Assembly: GCF_027924605.1 (NCBI RefSeq)
Contig: NZ_AP027042.1
Span: 62,001-126,000, forward strand
DNA: 64,000 bases
Source of the DNA: Dyella sp. GSA-30
Lineage (GTDB): Bacteria; Pseudomonadota; Gammaproteobacteria; Xanthomonadales; Rhodanobacteraceae
Direction of reading: 5' to 3'
A model generated the notes under the pieces. The model was not told the origin of the DNA and did not search any database. It saw only the letters and a list, made by a program, of their open reading frames with translations. Positions within the stretch are counted from its first letter, which is position 1, and each line of letters opens with the position of its first letter. Made by a program: the position numbers and the translations under genes. Positions 8,919-16,546 of the stretch are shown in pieces.

Positions 8919-9485
8919 CTATAGACGTCCACCCTCTCTAGATGAAACGGAGCTTTCTGCAAGTCTAGAACGCAGTGAATCCCTCTCACGCTCCGCATCT
9001 ATCGCGTCAAACGCGTCCTGTAGATGCACTTCCACCGAGTAATGGCTTAAATACAGAGGATGTCCCTGCCTCTTTCTCATTTCAGCCAACCAACTATCAT
9101 CCCATGGCTGCAAACCTCTCCAAGGCAAGCACTTTGATAGTTCAATGCTGTAAGGAAGCTCACTAACCGAGCCACTTCTCTGCGTCCACGCCCGAAGAGC
9201 CTGGCGCTCTGCATCATCACCTTCACGATACCGAATGGTGAGATAGTCGTACTGAATGCAGTTGTCGTACCACCAAATCATGTACATCTCGAAGTGGCAC
9301 CAAATATCGTTCTCATTCTCACACGGATGCTGGACCCCGCACACATCCAGTACCCAGCGATAACCCCAATGTTTGTGCCATTCGTCCGGCTCCAAAAGAC
9401 CAACACCGAACTCTCCGACGACAGCTCGGGTTCTGACATCATCGGGGAACTTAGGTAAGGAGCGACGGGAGGATGATTTCGACAT
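8919..9485 (-). CDS. Hypothetical soluble protein rich in Trp and Tyr
   Basis: 188 residues, with no signal peptide or membrane segment. The N-terminus is basic and serine-rich (MSKSSSRRSLPKF). The middle is unusually aromatic (EWHKHWGYRWVL, MYMIWWYDNC, YDYLTIRYREGDD), and the end is a charged helix (DAFDAIDAERERDSLRSRL) that could form a short coiled coil. I recognise no family. It lies upstream of, and reads in the same direction as, the RHS gene, but 600 bases separate them, so a shared operon is unlikely. Confidence 0.5.
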   Translation of the reverse strand: MSKSSSRRSLPKFPDDVRTRAVVGEFGVGLLEPDEWHKHWGYRWVLDVCGVQHPCENENDIWCHFEMYMIWWYDNCIQYDYLTIRYREGDDAERQALRAWTQRSGSVSELPYSIELSKCLPWRGLQPWDDSWLAEMRKRQGHPLYLSHYSVEVHLQDAFDAIDAERERDSLRSRLAESSVSSREGGRL

Positions 9486-9793
9486 GGAGTATTCCTAAAT
9501 GAAATTATCCAATCAGATTTCCTGGAGATGTCAATCATCGCTCCCACACGCCCAACAGACGACACGTTGATTTCGGTCTATATGCAAATCAGTAAAGTGC
9601 ACATGCTTTAAACACCCGTTTACGAAAGAACATCCGATATCTATACTTTGCGTGCCAATAAATGACGTTGACTACGCGTCACGCATCACAGATTAAGCCC
9701 ATCCAGGCGCGCATGCTGCGCTCACCCCATTGCTTGGGGTGAAGGGAAAAGCCATCGAATTTTTAAGACCCATCCTACCCGGGAGGTGTAACC
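9486..9793 (+). other. Intergenic region with a hairpin before the PraB-like gene
   Basis: About 308 bases, with no gene seen. A CACCCC-ATTGCTT-GGGGTG hairpin lies at 9723-9741 without a T-tract. A strong RBS (GGGAGGTG, 9780-9787) lies just before the ATG at 9794. Bases 9737-9748 repeat exactly 12 bases of the tRNA-Gly 3' region (see findings). Confidence 0.4.
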
Positions 9794-10261
9794 ATGCCTA
9801 TTCAACGTGGTCTTTTGATGTCGTTTCTAGTGAGCATTGCGACGTTATTTTCGGGCAGTGCGTTTGCACTGCATATGATCCCAACAAGCACGACTTTCGT
9901 TGCCCAAGGGCCATTCAATGTGACGGTGCTCGGTACCAACATACAGTGCACTGCCGTGTTCATTGTGGTCACTGATTCAGCAGGTCAACCGACGGTCACA
10001 GATGCCAAGTTTCAAGGACAAACGCTGTGCTCTCTAGTTAAAGCTACGCAACTTCCATGGAAGATTGAGATTACTTCAATGACCACAGGCACCATTCACA
10101 ACGTCGCCCTGACGGTCACCCCAATCACATGCACGGGTAATTTGCCAGTGATATTCAGCCCGCTTAGTACCCTCACCATTCCTTCTTCACCGATGACAAG
10201 CGGGTGCACGGTAGGCGGAACGCTGACCGTCAGTCCGTCCTACCTCATCGTGTCACCTTGA
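9794..10261 (+). CDS. Secreted PraB-like (alkane-oxidation activator type) protein
   Basis: 155 residues with a clear Sec signal (residues 1-25, ending GSAFA). The mature part is small, Thr/Ser/Val-rich and beta-stranded, with cysteines at IQCTAVF, TLCSLV, ITCTGN and SGCTVGG. The pattern 'fxGxxxCxxVxAxxLPWxI' (FQGQTLCSLVKATQLPWKI) is what I associate with the PraA/PraB family of secreted proteins from Pseudomonas and relatives, linked to hydrocarbon use and surface adhesion. That assignment rests on memory of the motif. It is a single gene with a strong Shine-Dalgarno (GGGAGGTG) and a terminator 23 bases after the stop. Confidence 0.6.
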   Translation: MPIQRGLLMSFLVSIATLFSGSAFALHMIPTSTTFVAQGPFNVTVLGTNIQCTAVFIVVTDSAGQPTVTDAKFQGQTLCSLVKATQLPWKIEITSMTTGTIHNVALTVTPITCTGNLPVIFSPLSTLTIPSSPMTSGCTVGGTLTVSPSYLIVSP

Positions 10262-10283
10262 TGGCGGATTAGATGAAAAAGGG

Positions 10284-10302
10284 GGGGCAGCTCGACTGCC
10301 CC
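10284..10302. terminator. Terminator between convergent genes
   Basis: GGGGCAG-CTCGA-CTGCCCC. On the minus strand it is followed by CCCTTTTTCATC, and on the plus strand by TCTCTTAC. It separates the convergent genes 9794-10261 (+) and 10307-10636 (-) and can serve both. Confidence 0.65.
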
Positions 10303-10306
10303 TCTC

Positions 10307-10636
10307 TTACCAAGCAGTCAGATTTCTTTTAAACGAATGGGCGGCGTGTGCAAGGACAATGATGTCCAGCTCGTGCTGGAACTGCCGGATGGTTTGAGCA
10401 AGGCCTTCAACCATCCCTGGATGGATTTTTTGAGTAAATGCTTGCGCGGCCCGTCTCAAGGCATGGAAGCGAAGATGTTCTGCTTGCCTAGCAACCAACC
10501 ATGCTCGAAAGCGCGCCTCCTCCAAGTCTCCTTCCTGAAACGCAACTAGGCTCTCAGCACCATCGAGCAACAGGGGCCCAAGGTCCGGATTGGTGGTGAT
10601 ATAGGGGAGCATGGTGCCATCGTATCTCAATCGCAC
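10307..10636 (-). CDS. Hypothetical small helical protein
   Basis: 109 residues from GTG 10636; an in-frame ATG at 10612 is an alternative start. It is soluble and mostly helical: ESLVAFQEGDLEEARFRAWLVARQ, then a basic/aromatic helix (AEHLRFHALRRAAQAF), then a hydrophobic helix near the end (ELDIIVLAHAAHSF). There is no signal peptide and no recognised motif. It is an orphan gene in the island, convergent with the PraB-like gene, with which it shares a bidirectional terminator. Confidence 0.5.
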   Translation of the reverse strand: MRLRYDGTMLPYITTNPDLGPLLLDGAESLVAFQEGDLEEARFRAWLVARQAEHLRFHALRRAAQAFTQKIHPGMVEGLAQTIRQFQHELDIIVLAHAAHSFKRNLTAW

Positions 10637-11168
10637 TGGCTTGGTTGCCTTGGCAACCCTAGTGAGTTGGGCTGGCCTCTCCCCAAGCTAGAAACTGGCT
10701 ACAGGACGTTGCTAAAAAGAAACCAGCTCAACTGAGCTGGCCTTGGGGGATTTTTCTTCTGATTTGAGGTGGTCATCCTTGACCCTAAGTCGTCCATGTA
10801 CTTAATCATTAAGACGCAAGCCGAATTAGAACAATTGTTAAAATCAAATAGTTATGTAGAATATATTTAGTTATACAAGTGATTAAAGACTTCTGCCACC
10901 CTTATCGAAATCGTATTTTTGGCGAAAGAAATTTCGAGAAGTAATTCATATCCGCGTTCCATTTGTTGATTTATTTAGGTTGTCATATTTAAAACCATTG
11001 TCAATGCGTGCATTTCTATATTCATTTATTAGAGCAATGGCATATTGACGCATGCTTTCGAAATGTGAAATTGAGATAGATTATTGGATAAGCAGGGTTT
11101 ACTAAACTTGTAGACATGGCGACTCACAGGAGGCCTTACACCTGACTTACCAGTAATTCGGAGTATTT
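10637..11168 (+). other. AT-rich region upstream of the first integrase
   Basis: About 530 bases, strikingly AT-rich between 10,790 and 11,110. A CCAGCTC-AACT-GAGCTGG hairpin (10723-10740) is preceded by AAAAAGAAA, so it looks like a minus-strand terminator. A 24-codon ATG frame near 10,799-10,873 is too short to call. AT-rich DNA next to a recombinase is typical of an att/accessory-factor region and a target for H-NS. Confidence 0.4.
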
Positions 11169-12611
11169 ATGTCTATCCAATCCAATATAGAAGGTCCACA
11201 TATAGTCGTATCCCATCCTTGCATCATTGAACTCGTTGCTGGCCATCGCATCTACGCAGCCGATGAAGCTCACTTCCGTTCCGCCATCCAGACCTTGATA
11301 GAGGTCGGGGTCAACTTTCACGGCACGGGCCAGCCTTGTGCCATCCCACCCACCCAAATGGTCTTCGCAAGAAGTGACGCACCTGAACCGGTACTGGAGA
11401 CCGCGAAGTCTTTAATCCCGCGAGATCCGCTCCCTCAGACCAAGCTCTTCAGTCACTACAAGCGGCTCTACTTAAGTGGTGCAAGCCGAAGTCCCATCAC
11501 CGATGCCACCTATTCTTATTACAGCTTCGTGTTGGATTTCTTCGAAGCCCTGGTCGGCGACAAGCCTGTTGGCAAGATTGATGAGACGGACATTGAGGCG
11601 TTCATGGATGGCCTGGCGCACCTGCCCCCTCGAACCAGAGAAGACCCCAAACTTCCGGGCATGTCTTACAAGAGCATTGTGGCTCGAGCAAAGCGGGAAA
11701 AGACCCAAGCCATCGCAGTCTCGACGCAAGCGAAGTACTTCACTGACCTTCGAACCTTCTTCCATCACCTGGTTGATACCGGCGTCATTGCCAATGACCC
11801 TACGAAGCTCAAGAAGAAAAATCAGTACAAGGTTAAGAAGCGAACCAAAGAGTCCTTCTCTGAAGCAGACGAGGCCACCATCTTTGACCCCAGGCATGAC
11901 CCGTTACTGGATGAACCTCATAAATATTGGTGCCCACTGATTTGTAAATTCTCCGCGATGCGCATCAACGAAACGTCGCAGCTCTATGTCGACGACATCG
12001 TCAAGATCAATGGGATCTGGTGCTTTTATGTTTCAGCCGACAGAGAGTGTCAAAGCGTCAAGACTCCTAACTCCGTTCGCTACGTCCCTATCCATTCCAA
12101 ACTGATAGAGCTCGGGCTTCTTCAGTACGTAGATGAGCTAAAGCATATGAGCCATGTTCACATGTTTCCCGGCCTGACGTGGGGGGCCAACGGTCCAGGC
12201 GGGAATGTCAGCACCTGGTTCAACCGATTTCTTCTCCGTGGTCACTGTGGCATCACATCTAAGAAGAAATCTCTACACGTTTTTCGTCATACCTTCGGGA
12301 CATACGCGGCGAAAGCAGGCACCCTCCCCCGAGTCATCAAAAGACTCTTTGGCCACAAAGTCGGTGAGGATGTCATCGATGAACGCTACATCGACCCAGC
12401 AGACGTGCCCGAGTGCAAAAAAGCGATGGAGGAAATCGAATTCCCATCCATCCCCTTGCTTCCTTACACCCCGGGCCGTTTCAGCAAGTATCTAGCGGCT
12501 GAAAAAGCAAAGTTGGACCGCAAGGAACGTCAAGAGGTAGGGGACGGAAAGAGACGGCGACGGACCAAAGACAAGTCAAAGAAACCAGCAGCTACAAAGA
12601 TGGTGGCTTAA
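11169..12611 (+). CDS. Tyrosine recombinase (site-specific integrase)
   Basis: 480 residues. The catalytic set is complete: R265 in FSAMRINETSQL, K298 region (SVKTPNSVRYVPIH), H370-x-x-R373 in LHVFRHTFGTYA, H396 in RLFGHKVG and the nucleophile Y407 in VIDERYIDP. Residues about 90-215 form the SAM-like core-binding domain (YSYYSFVLDFFEALVG). The N-terminal 80 residues have no recognised family, and the C-terminus is a long basic tail (KRRRRTKDKSKKPAATK) that may add DNA contacts. CGGAG precedes ATG 11169. It resembles the second integrase of this window in its catalytic half (both have VNELSQLY/INETSQLY) but sits inside the island, not beside a tRNA. It probably belongs to a nested or older element. 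Confidence 0.88.
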   Translation: MSIQSNIEGPHIVVSHPCIIELVAGHRIYAADEAHFRSAIQTLIEVGVNFHGTGQPCAIPPTQMVFARSDAPEPVLETAKSLIPRDPLPQTKLFSHYKRLYLSGASRSPITDATYSYYSFVLDFFEALVGDKPVGKIDETDIEAFMDGLAHLPPRTREDPKLPGMSYKSIVARAKREKTQAIAVSTQAKYFTDLRTFFHHLVDTGVIANDPTKLKKKNQYKVKKRTKESFSEADEATIFDPRHDPLLDEPHKYWCPLICKFSAMRINETSQLYVDDIVKINGIWCFYVSADRECQSVKTPNSVRYVPIHSKLIELGLLQYVDELKHMSHVHMFPGLTWGANGPGGNVSTWFNRFLLRGHCGITSKKKSLHVFRHTFGTYAAKAGTLPRVIKRLFGHKVGEDVIDERYIDPADVPECKKAMEEIEFPSIPLLPYTPGRFSKYLAAEKAKLDRKERQEVGDGKRRRRTKDKSKKPAATKMVA

Positions 12612-12643
12612 CTCACGGGTGAGACCGATGGCGACATTCACTG

Positions 12644-12675
12644 GATCTGATGCTAGATGTCTCTAGCATCAGATC
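12644..12675. repeat. Perfect 14-bp inverted repeat after the first integrase
   Basis: GATCTGATGCTAGA-TGTC-TCTAGCATCAGATC is a perfect palindrome with a 4-base loop, placed between the integrase stop (12,611) and the convergent gene ending at 12,653, and overlapping that stop codon. There is no T-tract on either side. It may be a terminator-like mRNA end or a recombination/binding site. Confidence 0.6.
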
Positions 12676-12958
12676 GGTGGTCACGGCTTCTTACGATGTC
12701 CACAAGCATGTATGCCAGCAGGCAAAGTATGGATACGTTACCGGCCATCTGTGCAACAGAGACAATCCACGCCCCTGATGGGTGCATCAGTTTGACGGGA
12801 ATCATCGCCAGCAAGACTAAAAATCCTACGCCCGCTCCAATGAGCAACGCATGTTCAGCCGCTTTGACTCTCTTTACCCTCTCGGAGCGAAAACGCTTCT
12901 CAGGATGAGAATTCAGATTGCCGAGGTAACGCAAGATCTCTTCGCTGTAGAGCTCCAT
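12653..12958 (-). CDS. Small two-helix membrane protein
   Basis: 101 residues. A charged, cytoplasmic N-terminal 32 residues (SEEILRYLGNLNSHPEKRFRSERVKRVK) precedes two transmembrane helices (about 35-56, HALLIGAGVGFLVLLAMIPVKL, and 65-86, VSVAQMAGNVSILCLLAYMLVDIV) and a short charged tail (RSRDHRSDARDI). No family is recognised. It lies downstream of the XRE-type regulator on the same strand (gap about 130 bases) and could be its regulated partner. A membrane toxin or signalling function cannot be argued from sequence alone. Confidence 0.5.
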   Translation of the reverse strand: MELYSEEILRYLGNLNSHPEKRFRSERVKRVKAAEHALLIGAGVGFLVLLAMIPVKLMHPSGAWIVSVAQMAGNVSILCLLAYMLVDIVRSRDHRSDARDI

Positions 12959-13087
12959 CCGTCCACTCCCCTATTGAACGCTGCATTCCGGTCCGGCCCC
13001 AGACCGGCCCACATTGAGTGTTCAATGGAAGAATCTCACAGACTAAGACCCGAACCAAACGGACGTTTGGAAGCGGGATGCTCTCCA

Positions 13088-13384
13088 TTACTTCGGCTTT
13101 TTCCGCCCATCCGGCTCTCTTGGCACCTGATACTTCGGATCGTTTCTACGCGCCCAGTACTCTTCCATGGCAGCACCGAAATCGGCCTCGCATTCAATAC
13201 ACCAATCCCCTATCTGGACGATATCGAGTCGGCGACGGCCACGCTCTGCCTCACTCACGAACGCCTGATCTACACCAAGCTTTCTGGCCAGCATCTCCTG
13301 GGTCAGGCTCATATCCGTCCGCATGTCGCGAAGGAGCTCTCCAAAAATCCGTAGACCTGGCTGATTGATGCTTTTACGGACCAC
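13088..13384 (-). CDS. XRE-family helix-turn-helix regulator
   Basis: 98 residues. A Cro/CI-type HTH occupies about residues 15-50 (LLRDMRTDMSLTQEMLARKLGVDQAFVSEAERGRRRLD): LTQEMLARKLG is helix 2, and VDQAFVSEAERG is the recognition helix with the following conserved E-x-G turn. The end (CEADFGAAMEEYWAR) is a short helix. Such small XRE proteins control mobile-element maintenance or toxin genes. The 130 bases upstream contain repeated ATATGCG half-sites, including a perfect 8-bp inverted repeat, probably its own operator, shared with the divergent gene at 13,513. Confidence 0.85.
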   Translation of the reverse strand: MVRKSINQPGLRIFGELLRDMRTDMSLTQEMLARKLGVDQAFVSEAERGRRRLDIVQIGDWCIECEADFGAAMEEYWARRNDPKYQVPREPDGRKKPK

Positions 13385-13423
13385 CTTGCATGACCACTTC
13401 TTTGATGAGGTGATCTGAAAGCT

Positions 13424-13473
13424 ATATGCGAAGACCGTTTATGCGAGCTTCACATATGCGTTAATCGCATATG
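13424..13473. promoter_or_regulatory. Candidate operator: CATATGCG repeats between divergent genes
   Basis: CATATGCG-TTAAT-CGCATATG (13453-13473) is a perfect 8-bp inverted repeat. Further half-sites ATATGCG (13424-13430) and TTATGCG (13438-13444) lie just to its left with about 14-16-base periodicity. All are in the gap between the XRE gene (start 13,384) and 13,513. Such arrays are typical binding sites for a dimeric Cro/CI-type protein. Confidence 0.65.
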
Positions 13474-13512
13474 CTGAAATATCCCTAATCCTCCACGGAA
13501 CAGGGATGCTTA

Positions 13513-14139
13513 ATGAACATCGCCACTGTCCACACTGGCCCGGCTCAACCCAAAACCACCACCAGCTCCTATGAAGTCCAGGAACAAACGGACGGTCAAC
13601 TTCTCATCACAACCCATCCAGCTCGGATCCCGACCTTCAAGGTCGATGCCGCTGTCATTGCTGTCGGGTTCGGATTCACTGTTCTGGCCTTGGATTACTT
13701 CCTCATCGGCGCAGGTTTGTATGCAGCAACTCTGCTCCTGACCATGATTGGGGCTGGCGGTATGTGGGGATGTTTGAAAATTCTCCACCGCGAACGACGC
13801 AAAGACATCCGCCCTTGCCGCTTTTACGTGTCTAGCTCGGCCATCAACATTCCCCCAGCTCTTGGTGGAGATGGCAAGTCCACCATGCTCATGGCCTCTC
13901 AGATTGACCGGCTCACTATCCGTGAATCCGTGTATCGGACGGAGACCACCGCGTATGGGTTTGGCCAGGTGGGTGCCAAGGGGGCGGAAGCGAGGGATAT
14001 GCGGACCGCATGGTTTGCCGACCATTCCTACATTTTGGAAGCCCAGTCCCACGGTCGTGCGTATGTGCTGGCCAACGGCCTGGATGAAGTCACGGCGAAC
14101 GGTCTCATGAAGGCGGTCAGCCGAAAACTGGGTTTCTGA
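13513..14139 (+). CDS. Membrane protein of unknown function
   Basis: 208 residues. A soluble N-terminus of about 45 residues contains the strand pattern EVQEQTDGQLLITTHPARIPTF. Two transmembrane helices follow (about 49-65, VIAVGFGFTVLALDYFLI, and 70-88, YAATLLLTMIGAGGMWGCL). The C-terminal domain is about 115 residues and beta-rich (CRFYVSSSAINIPPA, SQIDRLTIRESV, YILEAQSHGRAYVLANGLDEV). A membrane hairpin plus a strand-rich domain recalls small PH-like proteins, but I cannot assign it. It is divergent from the XRE regulator, shares the operator region, and is followed 21 bases later by a lipoprotein gene, so the two are probably one transcript. Confidence 0.55.
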   Translation: MNIATVHTGPAQPKTTTSSYEVQEQTDGQLLITTHPARIPTFKVDAAVIAVGFGFTVLALDYFLIGAGLYAATLLLTMIGAGGMWGCLKILHRERRKDIRPCRFYVSSSAINIPPALGGDGKSTMLMASQIDRLTIRESVYRTETTAYGFGQVGAKGAEARDMRTAWFADHSYILEAQSHGRAYVLANGLDEVTANGLMKAVSRKLGF

Positions 14140-14160
14140 TTACATCAACGACAGGTGAAC

Positions 14161-14520
14161 ATGATGAAGAAATGTCTCTTTGCCATCTTGGCAAGCAGTC
14201 TTGTGGCTGCGTGTGTCACCACGACTGGCACGAAACTCGACACTTCAAAAATCGATGGATTTACCCAAGGTGTCACGACCATTGCCCAAGCAGAACAAGT
14301 ACTGGGCGAACCCACAGGTGTTGCGAAGAATCCTGATGGCAGCACCACCCTCACCTACTTCTACAGCAGGTCTGGGATGGATGCGAAATCCTACATTCCA
14401 TTTGCCGGGGGGTTGGTTGGCAAGAACAGCATGGAATCGAGCATGACCTACGTGCAGTTCGACGCAAGGGGCCGGTACATCAAGTGGTGGGGTGGTGCTG
14501 GTGCAACACCCAAGGGCTAA
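14161..14520 (+). CDS. Small outer-membrane-type lipoprotein (BamE/SmpA-like fold)
   Basis: About 119 residues. A lipoprotein signal ends in the lipobox LVAAC (LFAILASSLVAAC), so the mature protein starts at a lipidated Cys followed by VTTTG. The mature sequence 'FTQGVTTIAQAEQVLGEPTGVAKNPDGSTTLTYFY' is the helix-turn-strand motif of the BamE/SmpA-OmlA superfamily, here a short orphan member rather than the housekeeping BamE. AGGTG precedes ATG 14161; a GTG at 14155 is less likely. It follows the membrane protein 13513-14139 closely, and a strong terminator lies about 190 bases downstream. Confidence 0.75.
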   Translation: MMKKCLFAILASSLVAACVTTTGTKLDTSKIDGFTQGVTTIAQAEQVLGEPTGVAKNPDGSTTLTYFYSRSGMDAKSYIPFAGGLVGKNSMESSMTYVQFDARGRYIKWWGGAGATPKG

Positions 14521-14823
14521 CCAGACGTATCCAAGGCCATGTCAGGCATGACCCATCCTGCTGGGCCAGAGGGTCGCGCAAATGTCACAAATCTAGTCAT
14601 AATCAGAGTCGGGGCAGAAAGGCCAGATATTCAGGGCTTAATCCATCACCGGTATCCCCACAAATCCCAGGCCTGACGAGGTTTGGGTGTGACACGAAGC
14701 AAGTTCGAGGGTGCTCCATGCATAGGTGGAGCACCCTTTTTTGTGCCTGTCTGATTGCAATGCTTCCACCTCCCATCCCGCCACGGAGCCAAGCCACCCT
14801 GCTCAATGGCGTTCCCTCACTGG
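14521..14823 (+). terminator. Intergenic region with a strong rho-independent terminator
   Basis: About 300 bases between the lipoprotein and the relaxase stop. GGGTGCTCC (14709-14717) pairs with GGAGCACCC (14728-14736) and is followed by TTTTTT (14737-14742), a canonical plus-strand terminator. It lies far from the lipoprotein stop, leaving a long 3' UTR or room for a small RNA between 14,560 and 14,742. I see no protein gene in it. Confidence 0.7.
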
Positions 14824-16374
14824 TCAAGAAGGTCGTTGGAAAGGTCGGTGACCTAAACCTACTTGGTCTTGCTCAGCGATTCCTTCAGAGACCTTCTCAA
14901 TCCCATCTCCTCCCTGGAACAGCACCGGCAATTGCTCTTTGAGTAGCGCCGTATCTGAGAGCGAGAGTTCCCTCATCAGGTTCGGAAGCAACGAAGATTT
15001 GGCTTCATCCAGGTTGGCCATTGAAGTTCGGATGGCCGAGAAGGCTTCATCCTGTTTCACTTTTAAAGCATGGACCTCGTTTTCCGCATCGACAACCTCT
15101 CTCGCATGCGTGGCAATGGTTTGTTTCAAGCTTTGCACATGGTCACTGTGAAGCTTGACGTTCGAACGAAGCGCTTCATGCTTTGCAAGTGGAGCCCCAC
15201 CCATCGATGCGAAAATTTTTACACGCCAACGGTTTTCGTCTTCCCAACGCCTCAAACGAACATAAGCGAGCTTACGATGCTCACGACTTTGGTCTGCTTG
15301 AAACGCCGCATCAAGGGATGCAGCACGCGCTGCCTCGATGATCTTAAACAGCTTGTCCAGCTCCTGCTGTATTTCATGGTAGACCGCAAAAGCCTTATCC
15401 AAAGCCTCTATCAAGACAAGAGATCGGTCCAACTCGTCCGATTCTTCTTTATTCTTGGGTGAAGGCGCCGATGCTCTTAGCCGATACGCGAGGGAACCCT
15501 GCCTCGGAACGAAAGATGGGGTGCCCAAGTAGGCCTTTCGACGTTTAGAGAAAGCGATTGTGGCAAACGGCTTTGCTCCATCGCTGGCACTTTTCTTGGC
15601 CTCACGCAATGAGTCGCCTCGGTTCGTGTACAACCCTCGACGCTCCATGGCTGTTGCTGACCTTCCCAACGTCGGTTGTGGCGTCAACTTCAAGCCCAAC
15701 CGCTTGTAGCTTCTGTACTGGTAAGTGAGATCTGAACCCACCCTTCGAGCGTAGTCAGTCGCCAACTCAGACCACTTGCAGTTCAGCATTTCAACAAATG
15801 CCGCACTGGTGTTCTTGTTGGACAGGAATGTCAGTTTTGCACCGAAACCTTGGGAGCCATCCTTGCCTTCGTCTTCCCCAGCAACATCGGCAAGGGGGCG
15901 GGTTGGAAAATAGATATGGGCATGAAACCCTTGCTTGTCCTTGGGCTTGAGTACTCCCAAAGCATCGCGGTCGGCATCACGATGCAAACCTAATGACACG
16001 GGCGTATGCAAGGTTTCGACGATGAACCGTGCCATTTCTTCGGCCAGGTCACCTGCATCGGAATCATCCAGTCCAAAGGGGATGGGAATGCGATAGTCGC
16101 GCGCAAGTTGCGAATCTTTCCGCTTCTCCGATGCTTCGACCCTGTTCCAAAGTTGAGCGGGGTCAGTAGACCAAAATGGAGCATCGGGTGGTGCAAGGGT
16201 TAAAGCCCGAACAACTTCTTCTCCAAGGGCACGTTTTCGGAAATCGTGCCAGACCTTTTGCCGTTCATCGTAGAGCTTCAAACCTAGACGATAGGCGACG
16301 CCAGCAACAGCACTATGACCAGCAGAACGAGTATGGGTTTCCATATGAGGGCGCGCGTGTTGGTGTACTTGCAT
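14824..16374 (-). CDS. MobA/MobL-family relaxase (mobilisation protein)
   Basis: 516 residues from ATG 16374, chosen because GGAGG lies 6-7 bases upstream; an in-frame ATG at 16392 overlaps that RBS. The N-terminal relaxase domain shows the MobQ-type opening (RSAGHSAVAGVAYRLGLKLYD), with the Tyr expected to nick oriT. It also has the metal-binding histidine motif GFHAHIYFPTRPL (His-x-His near residues 151-153), preceded by another His in SLGLHRDADRDALG. The C-terminal half is a long charged coiled-coil-like region (LDKAFAVYHEIQQELDKLFKIIEAARAA). This protein would nick and lead the element's DNA through a conjugation channel supplied by another element. No type IV secretion genes are visible here. 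Confidence 0.88.
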   Translation of the reverse strand: MQVHQHARPHMETHTRSAGHSAVAGVAYRLGLKLYDERQKVWHDFRKRALGEEVVRALTLAPPDAPFWSTDPAQLWNRVEASEKRKDSQLARDYRIPIPFGLDDSDAGDLAEEMARFIVETLHTPVSLGLHRDADRDALGVLKPKDKQGFHAHIYFPTRPLADVAGEDEGKDGSQGFGAKLTFLSNKNTSAAFVEMLNCKWSELATDYARRVGSDLTYQYRSYKRLGLKLTPQPTLGRSATAMERRGLYTNRGDSLREAKKSASDGAKPFATIAFSKRRKAYLGTPSFVPRQGSLAYRLRASAPSPKNKEESDELDRSLVLIEALDKAFAVYHEIQQELDKLFKIIEAARAASLDAAFQADQSREHRKLAYVRLRRWEDENRWRVKIFASMGGAPLAKHEALRSNVKLHSDHVQSLKQTIATHAREVVDAENEVHALKVKQDEAFSAIRTSMANLDEAKSSLLPNLMRELSLSDTALLKEQLPVLFQGGDGIEKVSEGIAEQDQVGLGHRPFQRPS

Positions 16375-16494
16375 AGATGTCCTCCATGACATGACTAATT
16401 TATTGATAGGTCAATCCGTGACCCAAGTGCAACGTCAGCGTTACTGGATCATCAAAACAAAATAATTCAAATTGTCAACCTGCTGAGGCATAAT

Positions 16495-16522
16495 GTTACT
16501 TGTCGTAACTACGTAGCCCGCC
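16495..16522. other. Candidate oriT upstream of the relaxase
   Basis: GTTAC-TTGTC-GTAAC is a perfect 5-bp inverted repeat (16495-16509), followed by TACGTAGCCCGCC (16510-16522). An inverted repeat followed within a few bases by a GC-rich nick-like sequence, next to the start of a MobA-type relaxase, is the layout of RSF1010-type (MobQ) origins. The match to the RSF1010 nick sequence is only partial. Confidence 0.3.
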
Positions 16523-16546
16523 AAGTCTTGCCTTAGTGGAGTAGAA

